From: Gossypium raimondii
Taxonomy: Eukaryota > Streptophyta > Magnoliopsida > Malvales > Malvaceae
NCBI RefSeq assembly: GCF_025698545.1
Contig: NC_068571.1
Span: forward strand, 36,861,733-36,925,732
Length of the DNA: 64,000 nt
Reading direction: 5' to 3'
Below the pieces are notes generated by a model. That model was given only the letters and a program-made list of their open reading frames with translations, was not told the DNA's origin and searched no databases. The position numbers were made by a program, and so were the translations under genes. Below, one piece after another: positions 49,579-61,990 of this stretch. Every line of letters starts with the position of its first letter. The stretch's first letter is position 1.

Positions 49579-52500
49579 TGTAACACCCCTAACCCGTATC
49601 CGCCACCAGAACAGGGACACGGAGCATTATCGAAATAAACAAATCAAAATAAACATTTCATATTATTTAACATCATGTCAAATATTATTCATAAAATCCC
49701 TTATATGAGCCATCGAGACTTAAAACATACATTAGAAATAAGTCGGGACTAAACTGGGTACTCAGAGAATTGTTCACGTAATTTTAAAATTTTCCTAGGT
49801 GTAGGGGACACACGCCCGTGTAGTCAAGCCGTGTAGCCCACACGGCTAATAGATACGCCCGTGTCTCAAGCAGTGTGGACATTCGAAATGGGGCACACGG
49901 TCGTGTCCCAGCCCGTGTCTGTACTCGTACAACTCTTTAACTTGGGTCACACGGCCAAGTCACACGCCCATGTGCTAGGCTTTGTGTAGGTACAGGGGTT
50001 ACACGGCCAAGTCGCATGCCCGTATGCTAGGCCATGTGAAAAATCTTAAGCATTCTGTTTTGAATTTTAAAGATGCAAGGGACATACGGTCAAAGTACAC
50101 GCTCTTGTGCTAGGCCATGTGTCACACACAGCTGAGGCGCACGCTCGTGTCTTTGCCTATGTGGACAAAATAAGTCCATTTCCTAGCCATATTTCTCACC
50201 CAAACTTGTCTTCCACCTACAATAACACTTAAATACATTCACAAACCATATCAAATCACTTAAAACAAACCAAAACCATGTCTTAAACTTGACATATTAC
50301 ACATATAACCAAAGTGATTTTAGGCACCCTAATAGACAATTTATTAATATGTCATTCCAAAACTTATACTTACCTAGATACCAAATGCATATATGCTTCA
50401 TCAATTTCATACTTCAAACATGATAATACAATATATTTATATCAAAACATGACCATTACAAGCCATTCCAATGGCTAATTACAACCAAACACATACATGC
50501 CATTCTTGACCACTTTTAGCCTATACATGCCATTATAACCTAAAATTTAATTTACTATTTATACCGAGATGAGTCGATGGATAGTGTGATGATATCTCCA
50601 CCAAGCTTCCAACCCAATGAGCCTCCGAATTACTATAAAACAGAGGGAAATAAAACAAAGTAAGTATATTATGCTTTGTAAGTTCGTATACCAATAATTT
50701 ATATTTAAAGTAAACATGCAAAATTCATCCAAAGAAATTTGGAAATTTACCTAAACACATATAACCTCAAGAAACATGTTAGTCATGTATTTCATGTGAA
50801 TATCAAGAAACAAGGATGAGCTCATCATGTAAAAATTTTCATATACATATGCTTTCCACATCATATATCCATATAACTATACATTTCCATAATAATTCAT
50901 CTCAAGTTCAGATTATTCCATGTCAAAACTTTGCCCGTTGAATTTATTTGAAATATCAATGGATACACAGGTAGTACACTTGAAGTGTACAAACTGTAAT
51001 CCGTCAATTCATATTCAGGAGTGCTCATTAGAACACATAATCGGGAAGCCCTCTCTCGAGCCATATAACGGGAAGCTCATGTGAGCCATGTAAAGGGAAG
51101 CTTATCCGGGCTATATAACGGGAAGCTCATAAGATCCATAATTGAGAAGCTCATGTAAGCCAATAACGGGTAGCTCCGAAGAGCCATTAACGGGAAGCTT
51201 CAGATAGTCATATACCAAGAAGTTCAAGAGCCATATTGGGAAGCTCATAAAGAGCCTTTAATCAGGAAACTCGCGAAGAGCCATATATACGGGACGCTCA
51301 TAAGAGCTGTGGTGTGTCTACATCACAAGCAGAATCACAATCAATCGGGATGCTTCAAAGAGCTATTAACGAGAAGCTCGCAAGAACCATATAACGATAA
51401 GCTCGATAAGGATGTTAACGGGACGCTCTTTCGAGCTATGGTGTGTCCACAACATAAGCAAGTCCGCAACATAAGCATGACCACAACCAATACGGGAAAT
51501 CCTATATCCATCGAATTTCATTTATTCAAACGGGTCTTGACATTTATTGGGCTTTGTCGAATATGTAGTCAATTTCATGCAATTAGCAATTACACAATTC
51601 ATATATATACAAAATTTAATTGAAACATATAAATGTACACAATTTAGTTACACGAACTTACCTAGACAATGTTTGTGAACTTGGTTGCTACTAATCCGTT
51701 ACTTTTTCTTTACCTCGATCTAGCTCCGTGTTTGATCTATCCGGATCTAAACGAGTAAATTTAGTTCAATTTAATACAATTCATATTCAATTCACATCCT
51801 AGGCAAAATTACTATTTTGCCCCTATACTTTTAATTAATGACGATTTTATCCCTAGGCTCGAAAAATGAAATTAATGCAATTCAATCCTTATTCCAAGCC
51901 TAGTCGAGTTTTACATGTAACATTTATAGCCCAAGTAATTCATAAAATTTAAATTTTTTTTATAAATTTTAAATCTTTACAATTTAGTCCCTAAATCACA
52001 ATTTCATCAAAATTCACTTTACAAAAGTTGTTTATCTATCAACAACATTTCATTTTCTACCATAAATTTCATAATTCATACATATTCATCCATGGCAAAA
52101 CCTTAGTACTTTGATAACTTTACAACTTAATCCTCGAGATAGCTAGATTAAGCTATTACGATCTCGGAAACATAAAAATAATTAAAAACAGGACAAGAAT
52201 GCTTACCCAATTAAGCCAAGTAAACTTGCTTGAGTTCTCTTCTCTTAGCTAGGGTTTCCATAAAAAAATTTGGGAAAGATGATAAAAAAGATGATATTTT
52301 ATTATTTAATTAACTTATCATATTTTATTATTTCAACTTTTCAATTTAGTCCTTTTCTTTATCAAATTTTCCATGGATGAATCATCATACTTATCTACTA
52401 ACTCCTCTTAATGGTCTATTTGCAATATAAGAACCTCTAATTTTGAATTCCATAGCTATTTGATCCTTTTAGCTACTAGTATTCAACTTTTGCATTTCAT

Positions 52501-52679
52501 GCAATTTGGTCATTTTATCAATTAATCATGTAATCGGTAAAATTTTCTTAACAAAATTTTTATACGATATTCCTATCATAATGCAGACCATAAAATAATA
52601 TTAAAATAAATTTTCTTTCAGACTCAGATCTGTGGTCCCGAAACCACTGTTCTGATTCCACTAAAAATGGGTTGTTACA
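49579..52679. mobile_element. 3.1-kb solo LTR (Gypsy-type), copy A
   Basis: It starts TGTAACACCCCTAACCCG and ends GGGTTGTTACA, with a perfect target duplication TTATA (49574-49578 and 52680-52684). There is no gag-pol domain and no internal region, so it is a solo LTR. It is homologous end to end with copy B at 54383-57511. The start motif and 3-kb size suggest a chromovirus-type Gypsy LTR, from general knowledge. It holds a CCGTGT-rich stretch (49800-50160) and a GGGAAGCTC array (50990-51450). Confidence 0.92.
50990..51450. repeat. GGGAAGCTC minisatellite in LTR copy A
   Basis: About 15 imperfect units of roughly 27-30 bp around ACGGGAAGCTCATAAGAGCC. Each unit contains an AGCTC...GAGC inverted pair, so each copy could form a short hairpin. 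The spacing varies and the units are diverged. Confidence 0.85.
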
Positions 52680-52684
52680 TTATA

Positions 52685-53942
52685 GTTCACCAAATCAAAC
52701 GTATCTTCAAGGCCTAAACTTACCAAAAACTTACATTAACCCATTCATTAAATACCATTACAAAACAACCTATACATGCCATTATAAACCTTGGCCAAAA
52801 TACTCAAAAACTACCGAATTGACCGCTGGATAGTGTGATAAGTCTCCGACAAGTTCCAACCGGTCGAGCTTTTGATAATCTATAAAACAATAGAAAGAAG
52901 CTACGTAAGCAACGAATGCTTAGTAAGCTCATATAGACTTAAACTTAACTTACCATTTCAATAATACAATTCATAGAATAAGTATAAATCGTTACCAATG
53001 CCATAAGCTTAATAAAAGCCTATACTTGTCCATGATACAAAATGAAATTAACCATAAGATATATAAATTTCCATATGTACTAACATCATTTAGTTCATAA
53101 ATGCTTTCATAAAGTCATTATTCAATCCATTTGCATACTTACCATTTCGTTCCCTTTTCATATCCGTTGAACCATCTAGAATAACATCGGATACTCAGGA
53201 AAGCTCACACATAGTGTGCCTTTAAATATAACTGTAACATTTCCTTTACATCAATGCTTACACGAGCTGTGAAATGGGTTTGCTTACACGAGCTGCGGGT
53301 CAGAATGTAAGCTACACGATGCTACTCACATGAGCTGTGGAGAATTCGCTATAAATGCAGGACCTCAGCCATTGATAGGACATTCAGAACCAGCACCCGA
53401 AACATGAAATCCCTAATGACATGTCATTTGTATCCTAAGAATTCTTAAGGTTCAACCGAGACTCATTATCCGTCAATTTATCATAGCATTGATACATTCA
53501 TATATTGATTCATCCATATTAAAAAAACATAATTAACATTCAATTTAGATAACACTAAAATGATTACAGTTCATACGAACTTAACTTGATAGTTAGGGCG
53601 TAGTAGTTTAGTCAAGCTAATCTGAAGCTTTTGCTTTTCCTTGATCTAAGTCCGTATGTGATTTATCTTGATCTAAATAAATATTTTCATTCAATTAAGT
53701 ACTTATATAATTCAATTTAATCCATAATTCATATTTATGCAAAATTATAAAATTACCCCTAATACCTTAACTTTTCACAATTTAGTTCTTAAGCTCATAA
53801 TTTGAAATCTAACCATTTCAACTTAATTCAAAATTAACCCATGTTGTAAGGGACCATAGAGCAACCCATATTTATCATCAATTCACAGTAAAACCTATAG
53901 ATTTTCACTTTTAAAAATTTAATCCCTAATTCCAAAATTCAT
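52685..53942. other. Middle part of the level-2 LTR
   Basis: DNA between the right target duplication of copy A and the Harbinger-like element. It resembles the corresponding middle of LTR copies A and B (for example GATAGTGTGATAAGTCTCC and ACACGAGCTG words). No gene. Confidence 0.7.
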
Positions 53943-54382
53943 TAAGGCTCTGTTTATTTGCCAGTAGAATATTGTCCAGAAAATGATTTCTGGAAATAAT
54001 TTACTTTTCTGGTGTATGGATGAATTTGTGTAAAATATTTTCTGTTGTTTGGCAGATTTTCTGAAAATATTTTAGAAAAATTATTTTAAATGAAACATAC
54101 ATTTGAAAGTTTAATTGAGTTTATTTTATATCTATCAATAAATTTATATTTTACATTTTTTATATATATTAAGACCACAATATCATTTCTCACCTCATTC
54201 TTATTTATTTATTTTTAATTTAATTATAAAGACAAAATTCTATTTTTCACTGTTTTTTTGTTTCACTTTTGATTTTCAAAGGTTCCAGTTTTGAATATAA
54301 AAATAAATATTCATTTAATAATTATATTTGAGTGTGATTATACATGGTTGGTAACTTGTAAATACACTATTTTTAGTTTTTC

Positions 54383-57300
54383 TGTAACACCCCTAACCCA
54401 TATCCGTCGCCGAAACAGGGTTACGAAGCATTACCGAAATAAACAGATCAAATACTGACATTTCATATTATTTAACATTCATGTTAGATATTATTCATAA
54501 AGTCCCTTATATGAGCCCTCAAGGCCCAAAACATACATTAGAAACAAGTCGGGACTAAATCGGTTACTCAAAAATTTTTCGCAAAATTTCAAAATTTATC
54601 CAAGGTGTAGGGGACACAAGCCCATGTGGCTCACACGGCCAAGAGACACGCCCGTGTTTCAGGCCTTGTGGGCATTCGAATTAGGGCACACGGTCGTGTC
54701 TCAGCCTGTGTCTGTACCTGTGTAACTCTCTAACTTGAGTCACATGGCCAAGTCACACGCCCATGTGCTAGGCTGTGTGTATGTGTAAGGGGTCACATGG
54801 CCAAGCCACACGCCTGTGTGTTAGGCCGTGTGAAAAATCCTGAGCATTATGTTTTAAATTTTAAAGATGCAGGGGACACACGGCCAAGACACATGCCCAT
54901 GTGTTAGGCTTGTGTCTCTGCCCGTATGGACGAAATAAGGTCATTTTCAAGCCATATTTCTCACCCAAACTTGCCTTTCACCTACATAAACACTTAAATA
55001 TATTCTCAAGCCAATACAAGACATTCAAAACCAACCAAAATCAAGTCTTTTACATGATATAATACCTCATATAACCAAGTGTACAAACTTACCAAAACAA
55101 CGATACATACAATACATATAAACATATTCTACCAAATTTATACTATCTCAAATCAATCCTCAACATGCCTATATGATTTCCATTATTTATCCATTTCAAA
55201 CACACATAAACATTTAAGGCCACTTTATTACATATCAATTACAAGCCATACCAATGGCTAATTTCAACCAAACACATACATGCCATTCTTGACCACTTTT
55301 AGCCTATACATGTCATTATAACCTAAAATTTAATTTACTATATATATTGAAACGAGCTGATGGATAGTGTGAGATATCTCCGTCAAGGCTCCAACCCAAC
55401 GAGCTTCTGAAGTACTATAAAACAGAGGAAATAGAACAGAGTAAGCATTTAATGCTTAGTAAGTTCGTATAACGGGAAATTAACTTACCATACATTTACA
55501 TTTAAGGTAAGAATACAAAATTCATCCAAAGAAATTTGGCAATTTGCCTAAACACATATAACCTCAAGACACATGTTAGTCATTTACTTCATGTAAATAT
55601 CAAGAATCAAATATGAGCTTATCATGTAAAAATTTTCATATACATATGCTTTCCATATCATATATCCATATAACATGTTCATTTCCATAATAATTCATCT
55701 CAAATTTAGATTATTCCATGTCGGAACTTTGCCTGTTAAATTTATTAAAAATATCGATGGATACACAGGTAGTGCACCTGAAGCGTACAAACTGTAATTC
55801 GTCAATTCATATTCGGGAGAGCTCCTTAGAGCACATTATCGGGAAGCTCTCTCTCGAGCCATATAACGGAAAGCTCATATGAGCCATGTAAAGGGAAGCT
55901 TATCCAAGATGTATAACGGGAAGCTCATAAGAGTCATAATTAGGAAGCTCGTGCGAGCCAATAACGGGTAGTTCTAAAGAGCCATTAACGGGAAGCTCCG
56001 GATAGCCATATATCGAGAAGTTCAAGCGAGCCATATCGAGAAACTCTAAAGAGCAATTATTAGGAAGCTCACAAAGAGCCTTTAATTTGGAAGCTCACGA
56101 AGAGCCAAATGTCAGAACGCTCATAAGAGTTGTGGTGTGTCTACAACACATGCAGAAACAAAACCAAATCGGGATGCTCCGAAGAGCTATTAACAGGAAT
56201 CTCGCAAGAACCATATAACGAGAAGCTCGAGAAGGCCAAATATCGGGATGCTCATCAGAGCTAATAACGGGACGCTCTTTCGAATTGTAGTGTGTCCACA
56301 ACATATGCAGGACCACAACCAATATGAGAACCCTATATCCATTGAATTTCATTTATTCAAACGATACTTAATATTTGTCGGGCATTATCAGATATGTGAC
56401 CGATTTTCATACATATGGCATTCATAAAATTCACATATACAACATTAAATTTAAACATATAAACATACATAATTTAGTTACACGAACTTACCTTGACAAG
56501 TGTTCGTGAATTGTAATATACTAATCCGATACTTTTTCTTTTCCTCGATCCAATTCCGTATTTGGTCTATTCAGATATATACGAGAAAATTTAGCTCAAT
56601 TTAATACAATTCATACTCAATTCAATCCAATTCACATCTTAGGCAAAATTACAATTTTACCTCTATATTTTTATTTAATTACAATTTCATCCCTGGGCTC
56701 GGGAAATGAAATTTATGCAATTTAATCCTTATTCCAAGCCTAGCCGATTTTTACATATCACAATAACAGCTCATGTATTTCATAAAATTTAGAATTTTTC
56801 CATGAATTTTACAACTTTTCAATTTAGTCCCTAAATCATAATTTCATCAAAATTCCTTTACAAAAGTTGTTTATCTATCAACAACCTTTCATTTGCTACC
56901 ATAAAATTTCATAATTCAACTATATTCATCCATGGAAAAATCCTAAAATTTGATAACTTTACAAATTAATCTACGAGATAGCTAGATTAAGCTATTACGA
57001 TCTCTAAAATATAAAATGACTAAAAGCGAGACTTGAATACTCACCTAATTGAACCAAATAAGCTTGCTACCTTCAAGCTCTTCTAAATAGGGTTTCTATG
57101 TAAAATAATTTGGGAAAGATGATAATATGATGATATTTTCATTATTTTATTACTTATCATCTTTAATTATTTTTTACTTTCTCCTTTTCTTTATTTGATT
57201 TTCCATGGATGAATCATCATACTTATCTACTAACTTCTCTTAATGGTCTATTTGCTATATAAGGACCTCAAATTTTGAATTCCATAACTATTTGATACTT

Positions 57301-57511
57301 ATAGCTATTAGAACTCAATTTTTGCATTTCATGCAATTTGGTAATTTTATCAATTAAACATGTAATCGGTAACATTTTCTTAACAAAATTTTTAAACGAT
57401 ATTCCTATCATACGATAGACCATAAAATAATTTTAAAATAAATTTTCTTCTGGACACGGATTTGTTGTCCCGAAACCACTGTTCCGATTTCACTAAAAAC
57501 GGACTGTTACA
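54383..57511. mobile_element. 3.1-kb solo LTR (Gypsy-type), copy B
   Basis: It starts TGTAACACCCCTAACCCAT and ends ACGGACTGTTACA, with a perfect target duplication TTTTC (54378-54382 and 57512-57516). It is in the same orientation as copy A and closely similar through its whole length, including the CCGTGT-rich part (54600-54930) and the GGGAAGCTC array. No coding domain. Confidence 0.93.
55810..56290. repeat. GGGAAGCTC minisatellite in LTR copy B
   Basis: The counterpart of 50990-51450. Similar unit length and unit order can be followed for most of the array, with unit-level gains and changes between the copies. Confidence 0.85.
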
Positions 57512-57591
57512 TTTTCACTTTACCCATAATTATTTATTAAAATAATTTTATAAATATATAATTTTAATAGAAAATATATTCATTCGGGAGT

Positions 57592-59972
57592 TGTAATAGC
57601 CTGAATATTCAGTGGTGTCGGAATGGTGATTCGAGATCACTAAATCTGACAAACGAGTAGAAAATATTATAAATTTAGTAAGTATAAGTTAAATGTGAAG
57701 TTAGAAAAATTTTTGAAATAGTGAATAGTGTACTAGGAATAAATATTAAAATAATTAAAATAAAAAATGAGGTATCGAGACCTCGAAGATTTTAAACCGA
57801 GCCATAAATATTTTTAGAAATATTTATAGAGTGTCATTGAGTTGGTATTAAAGTTTCGTTAGAAAATTTTAACGTTTGGATAGTTAATTAACTAAAAAGG
57901 ACTAAATTGAAAACAGTGTAAAATTTGTTAAATTGTGATTAAATAGCTTAAGTGACTAATGAGGAGGGATTTAAAAGGCAATTAGGCCCAAATTTTATGG
58001 GCTGGACGGTTGGGTAAGAAAAATCAGCAGAATGTAAGTAGAAATAGGGGCAAAATTGGAAACTTAACAAATTAAACATTTAAAACAAAGACAAAAGTGA
58101 AAAATCTAGAGATCTCTTCACAATTTATCAGCAAAAACGCCATAGGAGGTCTGAAACAAGCTGGTTTTTCATATATTTGAATCATATCGAGAACCCGAAG
58201 CAAGCCGAGGAAAAGAAAAAGTAGTTGATTAGTCCCTGAACTTTTGCAAATTCTGCAAATCGACCCAGGTAAGTTCATATGGCTGAAATTTAATGATTAA
58301 ATGTTAATTTCATGAATTATACAATGTATGATGAAATGTATTTATTGTTGAAATGAGAATAAAATAAAATGTGAAAATCGAATAAATGATCAAATTAAGT
58401 GGAACGGATTTGAGTACTTCGATCAAGTGACAAAGTGATAAGTGGTAGTTTTAGCTACACTTATCGATCAAGTGACAAAGTGATAAGTGGCTACACTTAT
58501 CGATCAAGAAACAATATCGATCAAGAAACAAAGTGATAAGTGGTTACACTTATCGATTAAGAGACAAAGTGATAAGTGGCTACACTTATCGATCAATGAT
58601 AAAGTGATAAGTGGTAGCTTCACTACACTTATCGATCAGTGGCAAAGTGATAAGTGGTAGCCTAGCTACACTTATCGATCAAGGACAAGTGATAAGAGGT
58701 CATATGTCAAAGTGAAAGTGAAGTACTCAATTTTCCGTAACCGTTCCTTAATTTTGATCAAGGATGGTAAGTGACAAATGGGCCCAAAGGAATTATGGTA
58801 AAAGAATAAGTAGTAGTGAGTTTATACCAAGGAACTCACCAAAGATTGTGGTTGACAGGTAAATTTAGTAATGGTGTATATTGTATAAGTGTACAAGTGT
58901 TTGGTAAGATTTATGTTTTATGTCTATGAACTTACTAAGCTTTTCTATAAGCTTACATGTGTGTGTTTATTGTTTTTGTAGATTAACGTATTTATACATT
59001 TGGAGGATCGGATCTACATCAAGAATCACACTATCCAGATATACTCCGGTAGATTATGTTAAGCAACTTTTTGGATTTATATGGCATGTATAGGGAATTG
59101 AAGTAAAAAGTAAATTTGAATGTTATGGTTGCGTTAGATATCGAAATATATACATGTTTTTAGTTTGAAATGGTTGATTGGTTGAACTTCATTAGTATTT
59201 AAATGAAGTAGATGAAATACTGGAATTGGTTGTGATTTGAAATTTGCAGGGAAGGTTAGACAATTATAAAGGGTTATATTGAATTTTTTTAAAATTGCAA
59301 TGGAGCAGTTCTTGGACAGCAGCATTGATATAACTTTTAAAAATCACAAAAAATAGTGTAAATAGAATTAGAAGTTGAGTGAGATATGAAATTAAAGCTG
59401 AAAGAGTCTACTTTCATATGAAAGAAGTGGAGTAAGCAAAAGAATTATATACTTTTAGATATTTGAATTTTAGTGAAACAGGGCAAGAATGTTTTGAAGT
59501 CCCTGTTCTGACTTTAGAAATTCATTAAAATTGTACAGAAGGAATTATGAGTTATAATTTATATATATAGATTCCTTAATGAGTCTATTTTCAGTGGAAA
59601 TAATTTTAATCACCATATGAAGCCTTTAATAAGAGATAATTAAATTTTAGTGATGAGTGGTTAGGATAGTCAATTAGTGAAACAGGGGAGACTTCAACTA
59701 ATAAACTGTACTAATTGGCTAAAGAAAAAATTCTGAAAAATTTATGGTGAATATATATATGAGTCTAGTTTCAGGGAAAATTTACGGATCTAAATTTCGA
59801 GTTTCGTAGCTTGAATTATAATTATTTTAGTGACTGCTGTACAGGTGGACAGCTTTATTATGAATGATGAAATTAAATTTGAAAGTAAATTTTTATGCCC
59901 CGAACTTTTAAGTTAAGTCAAGTAACGCCTCATGCTCGACTCCAGCAACGGTATTGGGTAAGGGGTGTTACA
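57592..59972 (-). mobile_element. 2.4-kb solo LTR, opposite orientation
   Basis: It starts TGTAATAGCCTGAATATT and ends AGGGGTGTTACA, with a perfect target duplication GGAGT (57587-57591 and 59973-59977). Its left end resembles the reverse complement of the right ends of copies A and B, so it lies in the opposite orientation to them and belongs to a different family. No coding domain. Confidence 0.92.
58420..58696. repeat. Minisatellite AAGTGATAAGTGG...CACTTATCGATCAA
   Basis: Six to seven imperfect units of about 35-50 bp. Each unit contains GATAAGTGG and its near-complement CTACACTTATC, separated by a short variable loop, so each could fold back. It lies inside the 57592-59972 LTR. Confidence 0.9.
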
Positions 59973-60340
59973 GGAGTATTACCTTATAATATCCATATAC
60001 ATGTTATGGCTTAGGTTCGGATAATATTAGACTGTGGATTAACAGGAACGAGAGAAGAAATTGATGTTGTCAAGTTGCACCATAGAAACTATCATATTCT
60101 CCTCCAATGTAAACAAACCAAAAACTACTTTTCTATTTATAATCCACTACACAAGTAGTGTGTATTTCTTTTGTTATACATATAAACACAACTCTGCATA
60201 TGTGAATTATTTACCAAACACTCGCGAAAGGCTTTTAAGAAAATATGAGTTAGTAAAGCCATCCACGAGGGAATACGCTACTAATGTGAAACGAGCAAAA
60301 TTACATAGTAAATATGTCTTTATGAGACTGTTGTATTTCT

Positions 60341-60540
60341 TTAAGAACCAAAAGAACTATTAGTGAAGGCACAATAGTTTATTATCTCAACTCTATATCC
60401 CCATACCTCACTATGCAACGAATAAAGTACATCAAGCAGGGATTTATCCCTCGCCATAAATATATCGCACTGGTCTTTGCCTTCTACAAATTTCCCGAAA
60501 CACAACTTTGGAATTTTAATATTTGGAACTCCTAAACTAC
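60341..60540 (-). pseudogene. Possible captured exon of unknown gene
   Basis: On the minus strand a splice-acceptor-like TTGTTTCAG is followed by an open stretch of 65 codons (patches VPNIKIPKLCFGKF, CDIFMARDKSLLDVL, SLHSEVWGYRVEI) ending in TAA at 60341. It has no start Met of its own. The composition and codon use look protein-like compared with its A/T-rich surroundings. I do not recognise the family. Being inside a Harbinger-like element, it may be a captured gene piece. Confidence 0.35.
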
Positions 60541-61281
60541 CTGAAACAACAGTAAGCTACCATGACTAAAGTGCATACATACATATATGAAAGTTTCTCA
60601 AGCAATGATAAGATAATTAATTGCTAAAAATCTTTATTGATTTTGTAAGGAGACAATTAGACAAGTCATGTTAGATTAATAATGAGACAAAAAGGTTTTC
60701 TAGACTTTTAAAGTTATGAATTCATCTATCAGACTCAAGCATTTCCAACATCTAATTTATGACTTATATCTCAAAGCAAAGAATGCAAAGCATCAGGCTT
60801 AAAGATCATAATATGCACAACAAATGTAGTGGCCCTGCAAGGTCTACATCATGTCATGCATGCATAGATACATTACATTACTACAAGCAAATTTACAGCT
60901 TTATCAGTCTATAACATGGTAGCATAATCAGAAACTATCAAACATGTCAGAGCGTGCATGTCAGAATGGAAGTACAAAGGCAAAAATATACAGGTTTCTT
61001 CTCACTACAATATAGTAGAAACAAACTTTTATTGCCTGCAAAGGATGGAAAATGCTAACTCAAGCTTTACAACAGCGCATACATCACAAGCTGCATGCGA
61101 CAAAAGAAAATTGTAGATGAACTAGCTTTTTATAGTGTCAAACATGCTGCATTGCAACAAAATATTTAGATTGATATTCTCCGATAAAACAAAAGGTTAA
61201 CATTTAGAGTTTAAAACAAACGAAAAATGAAAAAACAATTGGAAACAGACTATTAAACAAATGAAAAAATGAAAAATAATT

Positions 61282-61285
<4 letters not shown>

Positions 61286-61323
<38 letters not shown>
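61286..61323. repeat. (TA)n microsatellite
   Basis: An uninterrupted TA run of about 38 bp inside the Harbinger-like element. Confidence 0.95.
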
Positions 61324-61325
<2 letters not shown>

Positions 61326-61769
61326 TAAATAAAAACCCAAAATGGCAATCGGTCTTGAATCCCAATCTCTTAACAATTCAAGAAACAAATTCCAATTCCA
61401 AAAAATCCCAGTCTCTTAACAAAACAAAAACCAAATATACCAAATATCTTTTCCCTTACACACAAAAGCTAATTCAAGAGATTACCAAAAAAAAATGCTA
61501 ATTCAAGAACCAAGCTTGAAAAACAACCAAAACCCCTAATTAAAATCTTAGTCAACTTACTCTGAAAAATCACATAGAAAGAGAAAAAGAGAAACTCACA
61601 TATGGCTATGGAGAAAGCAACGAATTTACAGAGTAACCAAAATACAATAACTTTGAAGAAAAAAATAATCAGGGAAATAGCCAAAGAGAAAAGCAACAAA
61701 TTAAATCCGATGAAGGAAATTCCAATTGCTCATTTACAGAGTAATCAAAATAAAAGGTAGTGATATACC

Positions 61770-61990
61770 TTGATAGGATTAGAAAGCTAGATTTTGGGGT
61801 TTCTTCAAAATGCAAACTTGGTAAGGACGACGAGATGACGAGACTCAGATTCGAAGGTGAGGCCAACAAACAGAGATGAGGAGGAAAGGCGGAGGCTGAT
61901 GGACAGAGAGGAAGGAGAACGACTGCTGTGAAGAGAGTGAAGGAGAACGACTGCTATGATGAGAGTAGAGGAAAATGGAAAATGTCTTAA
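61770..61990 (-). other. CT-rich leader-like DNA, possibly a captured 5' UTR
   Basis: On the minus strand a CT-rich stretch with repeated CAGTCGTTCTCCTTC words leads to CTAATCCTATCAAG and then GTATATCAC, which reads like a 5'-UTR exon ending at a GT donor. T-rich, intron-like DNA follows. There is no convincing coding frame. Together with 60341-60540 it suggests gene-derived DNA in the element. Confidence 0.3.

Noticed and set aside
50990..51450. Regularly spaced repeats that could suggest a CRISPR-like array
   Set aside because: Units are diverged and lie in a solo LTR of a plant genome. There are no constant repeats with unique spacers and no cas genes.
60061..60363. Plus-strand 100-codon open frame inside the Harbinger-like element
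   Set aside because: No recognisable domain, and it overlaps the more protein-like minus-strand stretch at 60341-60540.
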